A DNA stretch of 64,000 nt from Hyphomicrobium_A sp044507625 (GTDB lineage Bacteria; Pseudomonadota; Alphaproteobacteria; Rhizobiales; Hyphomicrobiaceae): assembly GCA_044507625.1 (NCBI GenBank), contig JBIQJE010000006.1, positions 1 to 64,000 of the forward strand, given 5' to 3'. Below are positions 18,054 through 27,276 of this stretch, one piece after another (the stretch's first letter is position 1; every line of letters starts with the position of its first letter). The notes under the pieces were generated by a model. The model had not been told where the DNA came from. It saw only the letters and a program-made list of their open reading frames with translations, and did not search any database. A program made the translations under genes and the position numbers.

Positions 18054-21000
18054 ATGTCGTTCACCGACATCTTCATCCGCCGCCCGGTCCTCGCCTCCGT
18101 CGTCAGCCTGCTCATCCTGCTGATCGGGCTGAGCGCGGCGTTCAATTTGCAGGTTCGCCAGTACCCCGAGCTGTCGAACACGACGATCACGATCACGACG
18201 ACCTACCCTGGCGCCAACGCCGACGTGATCAAGGGCTTCATCACCATCCCGATCCAGCAGGCTGTCGCGAGCGCCGAGGGCATCGACACGCTGAGTTCCA
18301 CGTCCCGCCAGAACGTCAGCACGGTCACGCTCAACCTGCACCTCAACGCCGATCCGGACCGCGCCGTCACCGACGTGCTCTCCAAGGTCAATCAGGTCCG
18401 CAGCGTATTGCCGCCGGAGGCGATGGACCCCGTCGTCGTGAAGCAGACCGGCGAGTCGACGGCGCTGATGTATCTGTCGTTCAACAGCGACGTGCTGACG
18501 TCCTCGCAGATCACCGATTATCTGACCCGCGTCGTCCAGCCGAAGCTGCAGACCGTCGACGGCGTTGCCAACGCGCAGATCCTCGGCGGCCAGACCTTCG
18601 CCATGCGCATATGGCTCAACCCGGAGAAGATGGCGGCGCTCGGGGTCACGCCTCTCCAGGTGCGCGCCGCGCTCGCCGCCAACAACTTCACCACCGCCGC
18701 CGGCCAGATCAAGGGCGACTTCGTCGAAACGACCATCAATGCCGAGACCTCGCTCGCCAGCGCCGATGCCTTTGGCCAGCTCGTCGTCGCCGCGCGCGGG
18801 GATGCGCTCGTACGCCTCAACGACATCGCGGAAATCGCCCTCGGCGCCGAGGACGTGAACTCCACGTCCGCGTTCGACGGGCTGAAGGCGGTGTTCATCG
18901 GCATCTATTCGACCCCCACGGCGAATCCGCTCACCGTCATCGGCGACGTCCGCAAGACCTTTCCCTCCATAGAAGCCGAGCTGCCGCCCGGCATGTCGGC
19001 GGCGATCGCCTATGACTCGACCAAGTTCATCGACGCCTCCATCGCCGAGGTGCGCAAGACGCTCATCGAGGCCGCGGTGATCGTCATCGTCGTCATCTTC
19101 CTGTTCCTCGGCAGCCTCCGCTCCACCCTCATTCCCATCGTCACCATTCCGCTGTCGCTGATCGGCGTGATGTTCGCGCTGCTCGCACTCGGCTACTCGC
19201 TGAACCTTTTGACCCTCCTCGCCCTGGTGCTCGCCATCGGGCTCGTGGTCGACGATGCCATCGTCGTCGTCGAGAACATCCACCGCCACATCGAGGAAGG
19301 CCTCTCGCCGTTCGATGCGTCCATCGTCGGCGCGCGCGAGATCGCCGTGCCGGTCATCTCCATGACCATCACGCTCGCGGCCGTCTATGCACCCATCGGA
19401 TTCGTCTCGGGGCTCACGGGTTCTCTGTTCCGCGAATTCGCCTTCACCCTCGCCGGCGCCGTGATCGTGTCGGGCATCATCGCGCTGACGCTGTCACCCA
19501 TGATGTGCTCGAAGCTGCTGACGTCGGAGCTTTCCGCCGGCGGCTTCGTCAGGTTCCTCGATCGCACGTTCGAGCGCCTCAAGCATCGCTATCAGCGCCG
19601 CCTTTCCCGCACGCTCAACTATCGCCCGGTCACGTTGCTGGTTCTCGTCGGCGTTATCATCGCCACCGGCCTCATGTACGCAACGGCGCAGCAGGAGCTG
19701 GCGCCCGAGGAGGACCAGGGCATCCTGTTCAGCCTCGTCAAGACGCCCCCGGCGACGAACATCGACTACACCGAGCAGGTCACCGACCACCTCTACGAGA
19801 CCTTCAAGACCGTGCCCGAGAAGGAGCATGTTTTCTCCATCAACGGCATGGGCGGCGATGTGCACCAGGCGTTCTCCGGCATCCTCTTCACGCCGTGGGA
19901 AGAGCGCACGCGCACCCAGTCGCAGATCCTGCAGGAGCTGCAGCCCAAGGTGAACGGCATCGCGGGTGCCCAGATCCTCACCTTTGGCGAGCCCTCGCTG
20001 CCCGGATCCACCGGCGGCCCGCCGATCCAGTTCGTCATCACGACAACGTCGGATTATGAGCAGCTCGCCCAGGTGCTGGAGAAGATGCAGCAGGCGGCGC
20101 TGCAGAGCGGCCTCTTCATCTTCGCCGACAGCGATTTGAAATTCGACACGCCGCAGCTCGAGGTGAAGATCGATCACGCCAAAGCCAACAGCCTCGGCAT
20201 CACCATGCAGGACATCGGCGCTTCGCTAGCGACGCTGCTTGGCGGCAACTACGTCAACCGCTTCAACCTCTACGGCCGCAGCTATCAGGTGATCCCGCAG
20301 GTGCCGCGTGATTTCCGCCTGCAGCCCGATTGGATCAAGCGCTACCAAATTAAAACGACGTCGGGCGCGATGGTGCCGCTCTCGACCGTGGTCGACGTGC
20401 GCGAGAGCGTGCAGCCTAACGCGCTCACGAGCTTCCAGCAGCTCAACTCGGCGATGTTGCAGGGCGTGCCGTTCCCCGGCCGCACCATCGGCGAGGTCAT
20501 CGAGTTCCTGAAGGCGAAATCGAAGGAGATCTTCCCGGAGTCGTTCACCTACGACTTCCAGGGTGAAAGCCGCCAGTACGAGCAGGAAGGCAACCGCCTC
20601 GTCGTCACCTTCATCTTCGCGTTGATCGTGATCTACCTCGTGCTCGCCGCGCAGTATGAGAGCTTCCGCGACCCGCTCATCATCCTCATCGCGCTGCCCA
20701 CCTCGATCTTCGGCGCACTGTTACCGCTGACGCTCGGCCTCGCGACCGTCAACATCTACACCCAGATCGGGCTCGTGACCCTCATCGGCCTCATCTCGAA
20801 GCACGGCATCCTCATGGTCGATTATGCCAATCACCTGCAGGAGACGCAGGGCATGGGCCGCCGCGAGGCGATCGAGGAAGCCGCCGCTATTCGTCTGCGG
20901 CCGATCCTCATGACCACCGCCGCCATGGTGATCGCCATGGTGCCGCTGATCTTCGCGACCGGTGCGGGTGCTGCTTCGCGCTTCGCCATCGGCATCGTGA

Positions 21001-21155
21001 TCGCCTTCGGCATGACCATAGGCACCCTGTTCACGTTGTTCGTGACGCCCGCGGTCTACACATACATCGCGCGCGAACATCCCGGCGGCCGCGCTGCCGC
21101 TGAGCCACACCCGGCGCCCGCCGCTGGCAGAGGCTTCAATCAGCCAGCCGAGTGA
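18054..21155 (+). CDS. RND-family efflux permease (HAE-1/AcrB-like)
   Basis: The product is 1033 aa, the normal length for AcrB-type pumps. It starts MSFTDIFIRRPVLASVVSLL, the standard N-terminal helix, and shows 12 membrane helices in two halves with large periplasmic loops. GLVVDDAIVVVENIHRHIE in helix 4 carries the paired Asp residues of the proton relay. FDSxxx-like porter sequences and the second-half LIGLISKHGILMVDYAN motif are present. It exports hydrophobic or amphiphilic compounds using the proton gradient. It forms an operon with the adaptor upstream. Its last 20 bases overlap the end of the convergent sitD gene. Confidence 0.93.
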   Translation: MSFTDIFIRRPVLASVVSLLILLIGLSAAFNLQVRQYPELSNTTITITTTYPGANADVIKGFITIPIQQAVASAEGIDTLSSTSRQNVSTVTLNLHLNADPDRAVTDVLSKVNQVRSVLPPEAMDPVVVKQTGESTALMYLSFNSDVLTSSQITDYLTRVVQPKLQTVDGVANAQILGGQTFAMRIWLNPEKMAALGVTPLQVRAALAANNFTTAAGQIKGDFVETTINAETSLASADAFGQLVVAARGDALVRLNDIAEIALGAEDVNSTSAFDGLKAVFIGIYSTPTANPLTVIGDVRKTFPSIEAELPPGMSAAIAYDSTKFIDASIAEVRKTLIEAAVIVIVVIFLFLGSLRSTLIPIVTIPLSLIGVMFALLALGYSLNLLTLLALVLAIGLVVDDAIVVVENIHRHIEEGLSPFDASIVGAREIAVPVISMTITLAAVYAPIGFVSGLTGSLFREFAFTLAGAVIVSGIIALTLSPMMCSKLLTSELSAGGFVRFLDRTFERLKHRYQRRLSRTLNYRPVTLLVLVGVIIATGLMYATAQQELAPEEDQGILFSLVKTPPATNIDYTEQVTDHLYETFKTVPEKEHVFSINGMGGDVHQAFSGILFTPWEERTRTQSQILQELQPKVNGIAGAQILTFGEPSLPGSTGGPPIQFVITTTSDYEQLAQVLEKMQQAALQSGLFIFADSDLKFDTPQLEVKIDHAKANSLGITMQDIGASLATLLGGNYVNRFNLYGRSYQVIPQVPRDFRLQPDWIKRYQIKTTSGAMVPLSTVVDVRESVQPNALTSFQQLNSAMLQGVPFPGRTIGEVIEFLKAKSKEIFPESFTYDFQGESRQYEQEGNRLVVTFIFALIVIYLVLAAQYESFRDPLIILIALPTSIFGALLPLTLGLATVNIYTQIGLVTLIGLISKHGILMVDYANHLQETQGMGRREAIEEAAAIRLRPILMTTAAMVIAMVPLIFATGAGAASRFAIGIVIAFGMTIGTLFTLFVTPAVYTYIAREHPGGRAAAEPHPAPAAGRGFNQPAE

Positions 21156-21999
21156 GTGCGGCGCGCCGCAGGGCGAAAACCCCCCGGCGCGGCGCAAACA
21201 GGAACGCCAGCACGAACACGAACGCCTGGATCAGCACGATGCATGGTCCCGTCGCGCCGTCGACATGGAAGCTCACCAGCGTACCGAGGACACTCGACCC
21301 GATCGCCACCGCCGCCGCGATGATCAACATGCGTGAGAAGCGGTCGGTGAGGAGATAAGCGATGGCGCCCGGCGCCACCAGCATCGCAACGACGAGAATG
21401 ATCCCCACCGCCTTCAGCGAGGCGATGATCGTCAGCGCCAGCAGCACCAGCAGACCATAGTGGATGACACCGAGCGGCAGGCCGATTGCGCGCGCGTGCT
21501 GCGGATCGAAGCAATAGAGCAGCAGGTCCCGCCACTTGGCGATGATGATCAGCAGCGTCACGCCCGCAATGATCGCCACCTCGATGAGGTCCCGCCGCGT
21601 GATGCCGAGCATATCGCCGAAGAGAATGTGGCTGAGGTGCTGCTCGGTCTCGACCTTCGTGAACAGCACCAGCCCCAGGCCGAACATTCCGGAGAACACG
21701 ATGCCCATCACCGTGTCCTCTTTTACGCGGCTGTTCTCCTTGAGATAGCCCGTCAGCAGCGCACACGTCAGCCCGGCCGCGAAAGCGCCGATGGCGAGCG
21801 GCAATCCCATCACGAACGACAGCACCACGCCCGGCAGCACCGCGTGCGAAATCGCATCCCCCATGAGCGACCAGCCCTTCAGGACCAGATAGCAGGAGAG
21901 CACCGCGCACACCGCGCCGATGAGGACCGCGGCAATCAGCGCGCGCTGCATGAAGGCATAGCCCATGGGGACGGCGAAGAAATCCCACAGCTCCGTCAT
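21136..21999 (-). CDS. sitD: Manganese/iron ABC transporter permease SitD
   Basis: The product is 287 aa with eight or so membrane helices, an ABC-3 family permease. KGWSLMGDAISHAVLPGVVL is the conserved cytoplasmic loop that contacts the ATPase. The start ATG overlaps the sitC stop as ATGA and follows GGGGGA. Sequence similarity to sitC is obvious along its length, so SitC and SitD likely form a heterodimeric channel. It is last in the sitABCD operon, and its 3' end overlaps the RND gene tail to tail by 20 bases. Zinc as substrate cannot be excluded, but the order ATPase-permease-permease after the binding protein is typical for Sit systems. Confidence 0.88.
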   Translation of the reverse strand: MTELWDFFAVPMGYAFMQRALIAAVLIGAVCAVLSCYLVLKGWSLMGDAISHAVLPGVVLSFVMGLPLAIGAFAAGLTCALLTGYLKENSRVKEDTVMGIVFSGMFGLGLVLFTKVETEQHLSHILFGDMLGITRRDLIEVAIIAGVTLLIIIAKWRDLLLYCFDPQHARAIGLPLGVIHYGLLVLLALTIIASLKAVGIILVVAMLVAPGAIAYLLTDRFSRMLIIAAAVAIGSSVLGTLVSFHVDGATGPCIVLIQAFVFVLAFLFAPRRGVFALRRAALTRLAD

Positions 22000-22859
22000 G
22001 GGATCGCGTCCCCCGAAGATTGCGCCTGCCGGCGCCGGCCCGCGAGCACGCCATGCTTCGGCGCGAAGTAGAAGACGAAGAGAAACACGACCGTCTGCAG
22101 CGTAACGATGACCCCACCGGTCGCGCCGTCCAGAAAATAGCTGAGATAGGCGCCGATGAAGCTCGTTCCCGCGCCGATGAGAACGCTCAAGCCGATGAGC
22201 CGCCCGAAGCGGTCGGTGAGGAGATAGGCGGTCGCGCCCGGCGTCACCACCATGGCGATGACGAGACAGGCGCCCACCGTCTGCAGCGCAGCCACGGTGC
22301 ACGCCGCCAGCAGCGTGAAGAACAGGATTTTGAGCGCGCCCGCCCTAATGCCGACCGTCCGCGCGTGGCTTTCGTCGAAGAACACGACGACGAGATCGCG
22401 CCACTTGGCAATCAGGATCGCGAGCGACACCAGCGAGATGATGACGACCTGCACCACATCCTCGTCCGAAATCCCCAGAATGTTCCCGAGCACGATGGTC
22501 TGTATGCTCACCGACGTCGGGTAGATCGACGCGATCAGCAACCCCGCGGCAAAGAAAGCCGTGAAGACGAGCCCGATGATGGCATCCTCCCGCAGCCGCG
22601 TGCGCTGCTTGACGAGCGCCATGCCGAGCGCCGCAAGCAGCCCCGCGACGAAGGCGCCGGCAGCATAGGGAAGCTGCAAAAGGTAGGCGCCGGCAACACC
22701 AGGAACCACCGCGTGCCCCAGCGCATCGCCCATCAGCGACCAGCCCTTGAGCATCAGGAATGCCGAGAGGAATGCGCACACCGCGCCCACAAGCGCACTG
22801 ACGAACATCGCCTTCAGCATATAGTCGTAGAGGAACGGCGCGATGAGCTCACCCATCAC
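21996..22859 (-). CDS. sitC: Manganese/iron ABC transporter permease SitC
   Basis: The product is 287 aa and polytopic, a close relative of the following permease. LKGWSLMGDALGHAVVPGVAGA is the coupling loop and ATAYLLTDRFGRLI is shared almost exactly with SitD. It lies between sitB and sitD with 4-base ATGA overlaps on both sides, so expression is tightly coupled. It forms half of the inner-membrane path for Mn(II) or Fe(II). Confidence 0.9.
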   Translation of the reverse strand: MMGELIAPFLYDYMLKAMFVSALVGAVCAFLSAFLMLKGWSLMGDALGHAVVPGVAGAYLLQLPYAAGAFVAGLLAALGMALVKQRTRLREDAIIGLVFTAFFAAGLLIASIYPTSVSIQTIVLGNILGISDEDVVQVVIISLVSLAILIAKWRDLVVVFFDESHARTVGIRAGALKILFFTLLAACTVAALQTVGACLVIAMVVTPGATAYLLTDRFGRLIGLSVLIGAGTSFIGAYLSYFLDGATGGVIVTLQTVVFLFVFYFAPKHGVLAGRRRQAQSSGDAIP

Positions 22860-23779
22860 TTTTCTCCGTTGTCGCCCTTGCGGCGCAGCGGCTCCTCGTT
22901 CGCCGCGCCCTCGCCGTAGAACACGACGGGGCGCTCGTCGTCCGTGAGCACCGTCACGCGGCGCGGGTCGCGGTCGTCGTGCAATTGGCCGCCCTCCAGC
23001 CGGAAGCTGCGCAAGACGCCGCCGAACGCCTTTTCAAGGTTCTGCTGTGTAAATGTAACTGCCGTCGGCCCCGCCGCGAGCACCGTGCGATTGAGCAGCA
23101 CCACGTGGTCGCAGAAGTCCGGCACGCTGCCGAGATTGTGCGTCGACACCAGCATCAGGTGGCCGCTCGCGCGCAGCTGCCGCAACAGATCGATGATGGC
23201 GGTTTCGGTCTTCACGTCGACGCCTGTGAAAGGCTCGTCGAGCAGAATGACTGCCGCCTCCTGCGCCAGCGCACGCGCCAGGAAAACGCGTTTTTTCTGG
23301 CCGCCGGAAAGCTCGCCAATCTGATGGTGCCGGAAGCGGAGCATATCGACCCGCCCCAGCGCCTCGTCCACCTTGCGCCGGTCCGTCGAAGAGGGAATGC
23401 GCAGGAAGTTCATGCGGCCATAGCGGCCCATCATAACGACGTCCTCGACCAGGACGGGAAAATCCCAGTCGACGTCTTCGCTCTGCGGCACATAGGCGAC
23501 GCAGCCGCGCTTCAAGGCGTCCTTCACCGAGAGGCCGGCGATGCGCACCTCTCCGCTGTTCGGCCGGACGAACCCCATGATCGCCTTGAAGAGTGTCGAC
23601 TTGCCGCTTCCGTTGACGCCGACGAGCCCGCTGATCGTTCCGGGGCCCAGCTCGAAGGACGCGTCCTTCAGCGCCGTGACGCCATTCGGGTAAGCCACCG
23701 TAACGTTGCGGACCGACAGGGAGGCGATCGTGCTTCCCTTCCCCAGTTTGCCGGTCTCGCCCGCGTGACGTTCGCTCAT
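22856..23779 (-). CDS. sitB: Manganese/iron ABC transporter ATP-binding protein SitB
   Basis: The product is 307 aa. The Walker A GVNGSGKST, signature LSGGQKKRVFLARAL, Walker B VILLDEPF and switch His in VSTHNLGS are all present. The C-terminal extension of about 50 charged residues after the ATPase core (VTVLTDDERPVVFYG and on) is common in this family. Both ends overlap neighbours by ATGA. The start at 23779 is preferred because longer frames run into sitA coding sequence. Confidence 0.92.
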   Translation of the reverse strand: MSERHAGETGKLGKGSTIASLSVRNVTVAYPNGVTALKDASFELGPGTISGLVGVNGSGKSTLFKAIMGFVRPNSGEVRIAGLSVKDALKRGCVAYVPQSEDVDWDFPVLVEDVVMMGRYGRMNFLRIPSSTDRRKVDEALGRVDMLRFRHHQIGELSGGQKKRVFLARALAQEAAVILLDEPFTGVDVKTETAIIDLLRQLRASGHLMLVSTHNLGSVPDFCDHVVLLNRTVLAAGPTAVTFTQQNLEKAFGGVLRSFRLEGGQLHDDRDPRRVTVLTDDERPVVFYGEGAANEEPLRRKGDNGEK

Positions 23780-24687
23780 GTGCCAAAGCCTTTGGCGATC
23801 GTAGCGACCGTCGTTTCCAGCAGGTCGAGGTAGGTGGGCACCGGGCCGCCTTTTTCGCTGAGCGAGTCGACGTACAGCACGCCACCATAGCGCGCGCCCG
23901 TTTCCTTGGCGACCTGCCGCGCCGGTTTGTCGGAAACCGTGCTTTCGCTGAATACCACCGGCACGTTGTTCTTGCGCACTTCGTCGATCACGCGGCGCAC
24001 CTGCTGCGGCGTGCCCTGCTGATCGGCATTGATGGGCCACAGATAGAGTTCGCGCAGGCCATAGTCCCGGGCGAGATAGCTGAACGCCCCCTCGCTCGTC
24101 ACCAGCCACCGCTGCGCCGGCGGGATCGCCGCGAGCCGCTCCCGCAGCGGCTGATCGACGGCCTTGATGCGCTCCGAATAGGCGGCGGCATTGCGGTTGT
24201 AGGCTTCCGCGTTCGCCGGATCGTGCGCCACCAGGGCTTTGCGAATGTTCTCGACGTAGATCAGCGCGTTGCTGGGCGACATCCACGCATGGGGATTGGG
24301 CATCCCCTTATAGGCGCCCTCGCCGATACCGATCGGCGCGATGCCGTCACTGACGACGACGCTCGGCACGTCTTCCACGTTCTGGAAAAACTTCTCGAAC
24401 CAGCGCTCCAGGTTGAGGCCGTTCCACAGCACCAGATCCGCCGACTGCGCCTTCACGATATCGCCGGGCGTCGGTTGATAATCGTGGATCTCGGCCCCCG
24501 GCTTGGTGATGGATTCCACAACCGCCTTATCGCCCGCAACGTTCTGCGCGATGTCGCGGATGACGGTGAATGTGGTGACGACGCGCAGCGGCTTGTCGCG
24601 CGCCGCCGCCGCCATGGCTGGAACCACGAGCATGCTGATGCAGATCAGCACGGCGGTGCGGATCAACGTACTTTTGATGATCTCCAA
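23776..24687 (-). CDS. sitA: Manganese/iron ABC transporter substrate-binding protein SitA
   Basis: The product is 303 aa. It has a signal peptide (KSTLIRTAVLICISMLVVPAMAAAA) and the metal-binding residues of the ZnuA/PsaA cluster A-1 family. These are the His in EIHDYQPTP, the His in NPHAWMSPS, the Glu in TSEGAFSYLARDYG and the Asp in LYVDSLSEKGGP. The Glu at the third position, with no His-rich loop, favours Mn/Fe over Zn. It captures the metal in the periplasm and hands it to SitCD. It is the first gene of the operon, and a Fur-family operator candidate lies about 100 bases upstream. Confidence 0.92.
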   Translation of the reverse strand: MEIIKSTLIRTAVLICISMLVVPAMAAAARDKPLRVVTTFTVIRDIAQNVAGDKAVVESITKPGAEIHDYQPTPGDIVKAQSADLVLWNGLNLERWFEKFFQNVEDVPSVVVSDGIAPIGIGEGAYKGMPNPHAWMSPSNALIYVENIRKALVAHDPANAEAYNRNAAAYSERIKAVDQPLRERLAAIPPAQRWLVTSEGAFSYLARDYGLRELYLWPINADQQGTPQQVRRVIDEVRKNNVPVVFSESTVSDKPARQVAKETGARYGGVLYVDSLSEKGGPVPTYLDLLETTVATIAKGFGT

Positions 24688-24784
24688 GTGTCGTCTCCGG
24701 AGCGCTTCGGCGTTTCAGAGCCCGCTCCCGAAGAAGCGAGACCATCAAAGCAAACCCCGCGACGCTCCCCAGAGACCGGCACTA

Positions 24785-24803
24785 GTTGCGAATGATTGGC
24801 AAC
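24785..24803 (-). promoter_or_regulatory. Fur/Mur-type operator upstream of sitABCD
   Basis: The 19-mer GTTGCGAATGATTGGCAAC reads GTTGC-N-AAT-N-ATT-N-GCAAC, a palindrome that is perfect outside the three N positions. It matches the general form of Fur/Mur boxes in Rhizobiales (TTGCAAAT-ATTTGCAA-like). It lies 98 bases before the sitA start in the gap before the diguanylate cyclase gene. Manganese- or iron-dependent repression of sitABCD is therefore likely. Confidence 0.65.
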
Positions 24804-24851
24804 TGCAAAATAGGGATCAGCGCCCGCCGATGTCAACGGTGCCCAGCGCGC

Positions 24852-25670
24852 TCAACCCAGAGCCTGCGGAGAAGCCGGCGCTTCGCCGTTGCTATCGCGA
24901 AAGAAAACCAGCGCCGATTGCCCGGCGGCCTTGGCGCGATACATCGCCACGTCCGCATTGGCGAGGATCTCGGGCGCGGCCACCCCATCGGTGGGGATGA
25001 TGATGGCACCGATCGAGACGCCGACCTCGTGCCCCACCCCGTCAACCCAGACCATGTTGGCGAGCGCCGCAAGGAAACGCGCGCCGACGGCTTCGGCGCC
25101 GGCACGGTCGACATCGTAGGCAAGGACGGCGAACTCATCGCCACCGAGGCGCGCCAGAAGATCGGAGGGGCGCGTAACCCGCTTGAAGCGCTCCGCCACC
25201 ACCTGCAGGACGTTGTCGCCCGCCGAATGCCCGAAACTGTCGTTGACCACTTTGAAATCGTTGAGATCGAGCAGGAAGAACGCGTGGGTGCGCCCGTCCG
25301 CCTCCAGCTCGTTGAGCCGCCCCAGGACGGCGCGGCGGTTGGCGAGATCGGTCAGTGGATCACGCATCGCCTGGTCGCGCAGCTCGCGCATCTCGTCTTC
25401 CACCACCGCGCGACGGGCGTTCTCGACGCGCTGCTCCTGCACGCGCCGGTAGATGAAGACCGCGATGCAGATCGCCAGCAGCACCGTGAGGGCGATCGCC
25501 TCCGCGAGCGATATGCGGCGTTCCTCTGCGGTCAGCTCTTCGCCGAAGCGGAACAGATCGAACTCGATGGCGAGCAGCCCCGCGACGCACAGCACACTGA
25601 TGCCGAGAAGGGCATCGTGAATGCTGGTCCAGGGATTCGCGGTGATGGATCGCAATAGGGAGTGCCTCAT
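24852..25670 (-). CDS. Membrane-bound diguanylate cyclase (GGDEF)
   Basis: The product is 272 aa. Two membrane helices (around 22-40 and 58-77) enclose a short loop, then a linker helix leads into a GGDEF domain. The active-site motif is intact (RLGGDEFAVL). The product-inhibition I-site RxxD (RPSD) sits exactly five residues before it, so the enzyme should make c-di-GMP and be feedback-inhibited. No EAL domain or separate sensor domain is present. Start: ATG at 25670, or GTG one codon earlier. C-di-GMP could affect the polysaccharide locus, but nothing in the sequence ties them. Confidence 0.88.
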   Translation of the reverse strand: MRHSLLRSITANPWTSIHDALLGISVLCVAGLLAIEFDLFRFGEELTAEERRISLAEAIALTVLLAICIAVFIYRRVQEQRVENARRAVVEDEMRELRDQAMRDPLTDLANRRAVLGRLNELEADGRTHAFFLLDLNDFKVVNDSFGHSAGDNVLQVVAERFKRVTRPSDLLARLGGDEFAVLAYDVDRAGAEAVGARFLAALANMVWVDGVGHEVGVSIGAIIIPTDGVAAPEILANADVAMYRAKAAGQSALVFFRDSNGEAPASPQALG

Positions 25671-25818
25671 CACCGCTCACGGACCTTCAATAGCAGGGCG
25701 ATGCCGGCAATCTAGCCGAGCCTCGTTCAAGAAAATGTAAAGCGTGGAGGACAGATGAGTTAACGCGTGCACATGCCGCCTTAACAGGCTTTACCCGCCG
25801 TTAGGAAGCAACAGCGCC

Positions 25819-25953
25819 ATGCTGCCAAGTGGCAATTCCATTGCCGCCCACTGGAAAGGTCTCCGCAACCGGGAGCGATGGAACCGCATCCTGCAGCGCC
25901 GCCTTAGCCCCGAGGATCGCGGTTTCGCAATGCGCCTCGGCGGAAACATTTGA
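25819..25953 (+). CDS. Possible 44-aa basic small protein
   Basis: An ATG at 25819 after AGGAAG opens 44 codons. The product is Arg/Trp-rich (HWKGLRNRERWNRILQRRL), an amphipathic pattern somewhat like DUF1127 small proteins of alphaproteobacteria. The similarity is a pattern impression only, and a competing frame exists on the other strand. It may equally be non-coding sequence. Confidence 0.25.
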   Translation: MLPSGNSIAAHWKGLRNRERWNRILQRRLSPEDRGFAMRLGGNI

Positions 25954-25975
25954 AACTCGGGGTACGGTCAACGCC

Positions 25976-26239
25976 ATGCGTTTCACCTTCCCACACAGTC
26001 ACGCGTTTAGCGGCGGACAATTGACGGTGCAGGACGACGCAGCGCCGGGGCCGTCATGTATGGTGGAGTTCGGCGACGGCACGATGGTCATCGGCGAATT
26101 GGCCAACACAGCCGATGGCCACTATGACGTGAACATCCCTGACTATAAAACGGCCAAGGGCCACACCGTGAAGGCGCGTTCCTGGCGCATCGCGCGGCGA
26201 GGCGGTGAGGGCGTATGGCGTTCGATGCGCATCGCGTGA
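25976..26239 (+). CDS. Small hypothetical protein, 87 aa
   Basis: This short frame starts with MRFTFPHSHAFSGGQ. Its middle (CMVEFGDGTMVIGELANT) looks like beta strands of a small SH3-like or barrel fold, and the C-terminus is Arg-rich. There is no signal peptide or membrane helix. I do not recognise a family. It lies 174 bases before the DUF4336 gene on the same strand, within a region of small, less conserved genes. Coding bias looks reasonable but the gene is not certain. Confidence 0.45.
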   Translation: MRFTFPHSHAFSGGQLTVQDDAAPGPSCMVEFGDGTMVIGELANTADGHYDVNIPDYKTAKGHTVKARSWRIARRGGEGVWRSMRIA

Positions 26240-26412
26240 CGCAGCGCAAGAGGCCGCAAACATCACGCGCTGTGCGCCTATGCTTGAACGCCGCGCTCTC
26301 CAACAACAACGGCCACTCGAGCGATGGTGCAATCGGGTTGCCGCCACGAAAAGCAGCGGTGCGCCCGCGTCTTCAAACGCCTAAATGTAAACTCAGGCCG
26401 TGGGATCGAACC

Positions 26413-27165
26413 ATGCAAGACGATGCACGCGCTACCTATCCACCCATCAACACGCTCAAGTGCGTGGCGGAGAACGTGTGGATCGTCGATGGCCCGGTGA
26501 TACGGTTTGGTCTGCCATGGCCGAAGTTCCCCTTTCCCACGCGCATGACGGTCGTGCGACTGACATCCGGCGATCTGTTCATCCATTCGCCCACGCCGCT
26601 CACGCCGGCGTTGAAGGCAAAGGTTGAAACCGAGGGCGTCGTCCGCTTCATCATTGGTCCGAACCGCATCCACTACTGGTGGATTCCGGAATGGAAGGCT
26701 GCCTTTCCCGATGCCGAGGTTTATCTCGCGCCGCGTATCCGGGAGCGCGCCAAGGACCGCATTACCTTCGACGGACTGCCGCTCGTCGCCGATGCCGGCT
26801 ATCCATGGGATGCCGAGATCGCCACGCTGCCGATCGTCGGCAGCTTCATGACGGAAGTGGAGTTCTTTCACCGGGCGAGCCGCACGCTCATCCTCACCGA
26901 TCTGATTGAGAACTTCGAGCCGGAGAAAGTCGGCTCCCTGTCCATGCGCCTGCTCAATCGGATCGGCGGCGTCTCCGCGCCCCATGGCGGTCTTCCGCGC
27001 GACCTTCGCCTCACCTTCACGTGGCGGCACAAGCGCGAATTGCTGGCGGCCGTGAAGACTATGCTCGCCTGGAATCCCGAGCGCATCATCTTCGCGCATG
27101 GGCGCTGGTGCCGGACGAATGGAGCGGCCGAACTGCGCGCGGCGTTTCGATGGCTGCTGAAATAG
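26413..27165 (+). CDS. DUF4336 metallo-hydrolase-like protein
   Basis: The product is 250 aa and cytoplasmic. The pattern VAENVWIVDGP, TRMTVVRLTSGDLFIHSP, FIIGPNRIHYWWIPEW, LILTDLIENFEP and RIIFAHGRW is that of DUF4336. That family is distantly related to metallo-beta-lactamases but lacks the full HxHxDH motif. The start ATG at 26413 gives the usual N-terminus; longer frames add unlikely sequence. Function is unknown. Members often stand alone, as here. Confidence 0.75.
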   Translation: MQDDARATYPPINTLKCVAENVWIVDGPVIRFGLPWPKFPFPTRMTVVRLTSGDLFIHSPTPLTPALKAKVETEGVVRFIIGPNRIHYWWIPEWKAAFPDAEVYLAPRIRERAKDRITFDGLPLVADAGYPWDAEIATLPIVGSFMTEVEFFHRASRTLILTDLIENFEPEKVGSLSMRLLNRIGGVSAPHGGLPRDLRLTFTWRHKRELLAAVKTMLAWNPERIIFAHGRWCRTNGAAELRAAFRWLLK

Positions 27166-27276
27166 CGGTGCGCCAAAAGCAAACGGCAATCGGATCGGGC
27201 GCCCCTCCGGTGTGTCTGCACGCGCGCGGACAGCACAGAAAGGTGGAATTCACGGCTGCCTGACGTTCGACGCTCG

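Noticed and set aside
16722..19289. 855-codon open frame on the minus strand
   Set aside because: It is antisense to the RND adaptor and permease genes, which are certain; its product is mainly Arg, Asp, Glu and Gly with no domain. High GC produces such frames.
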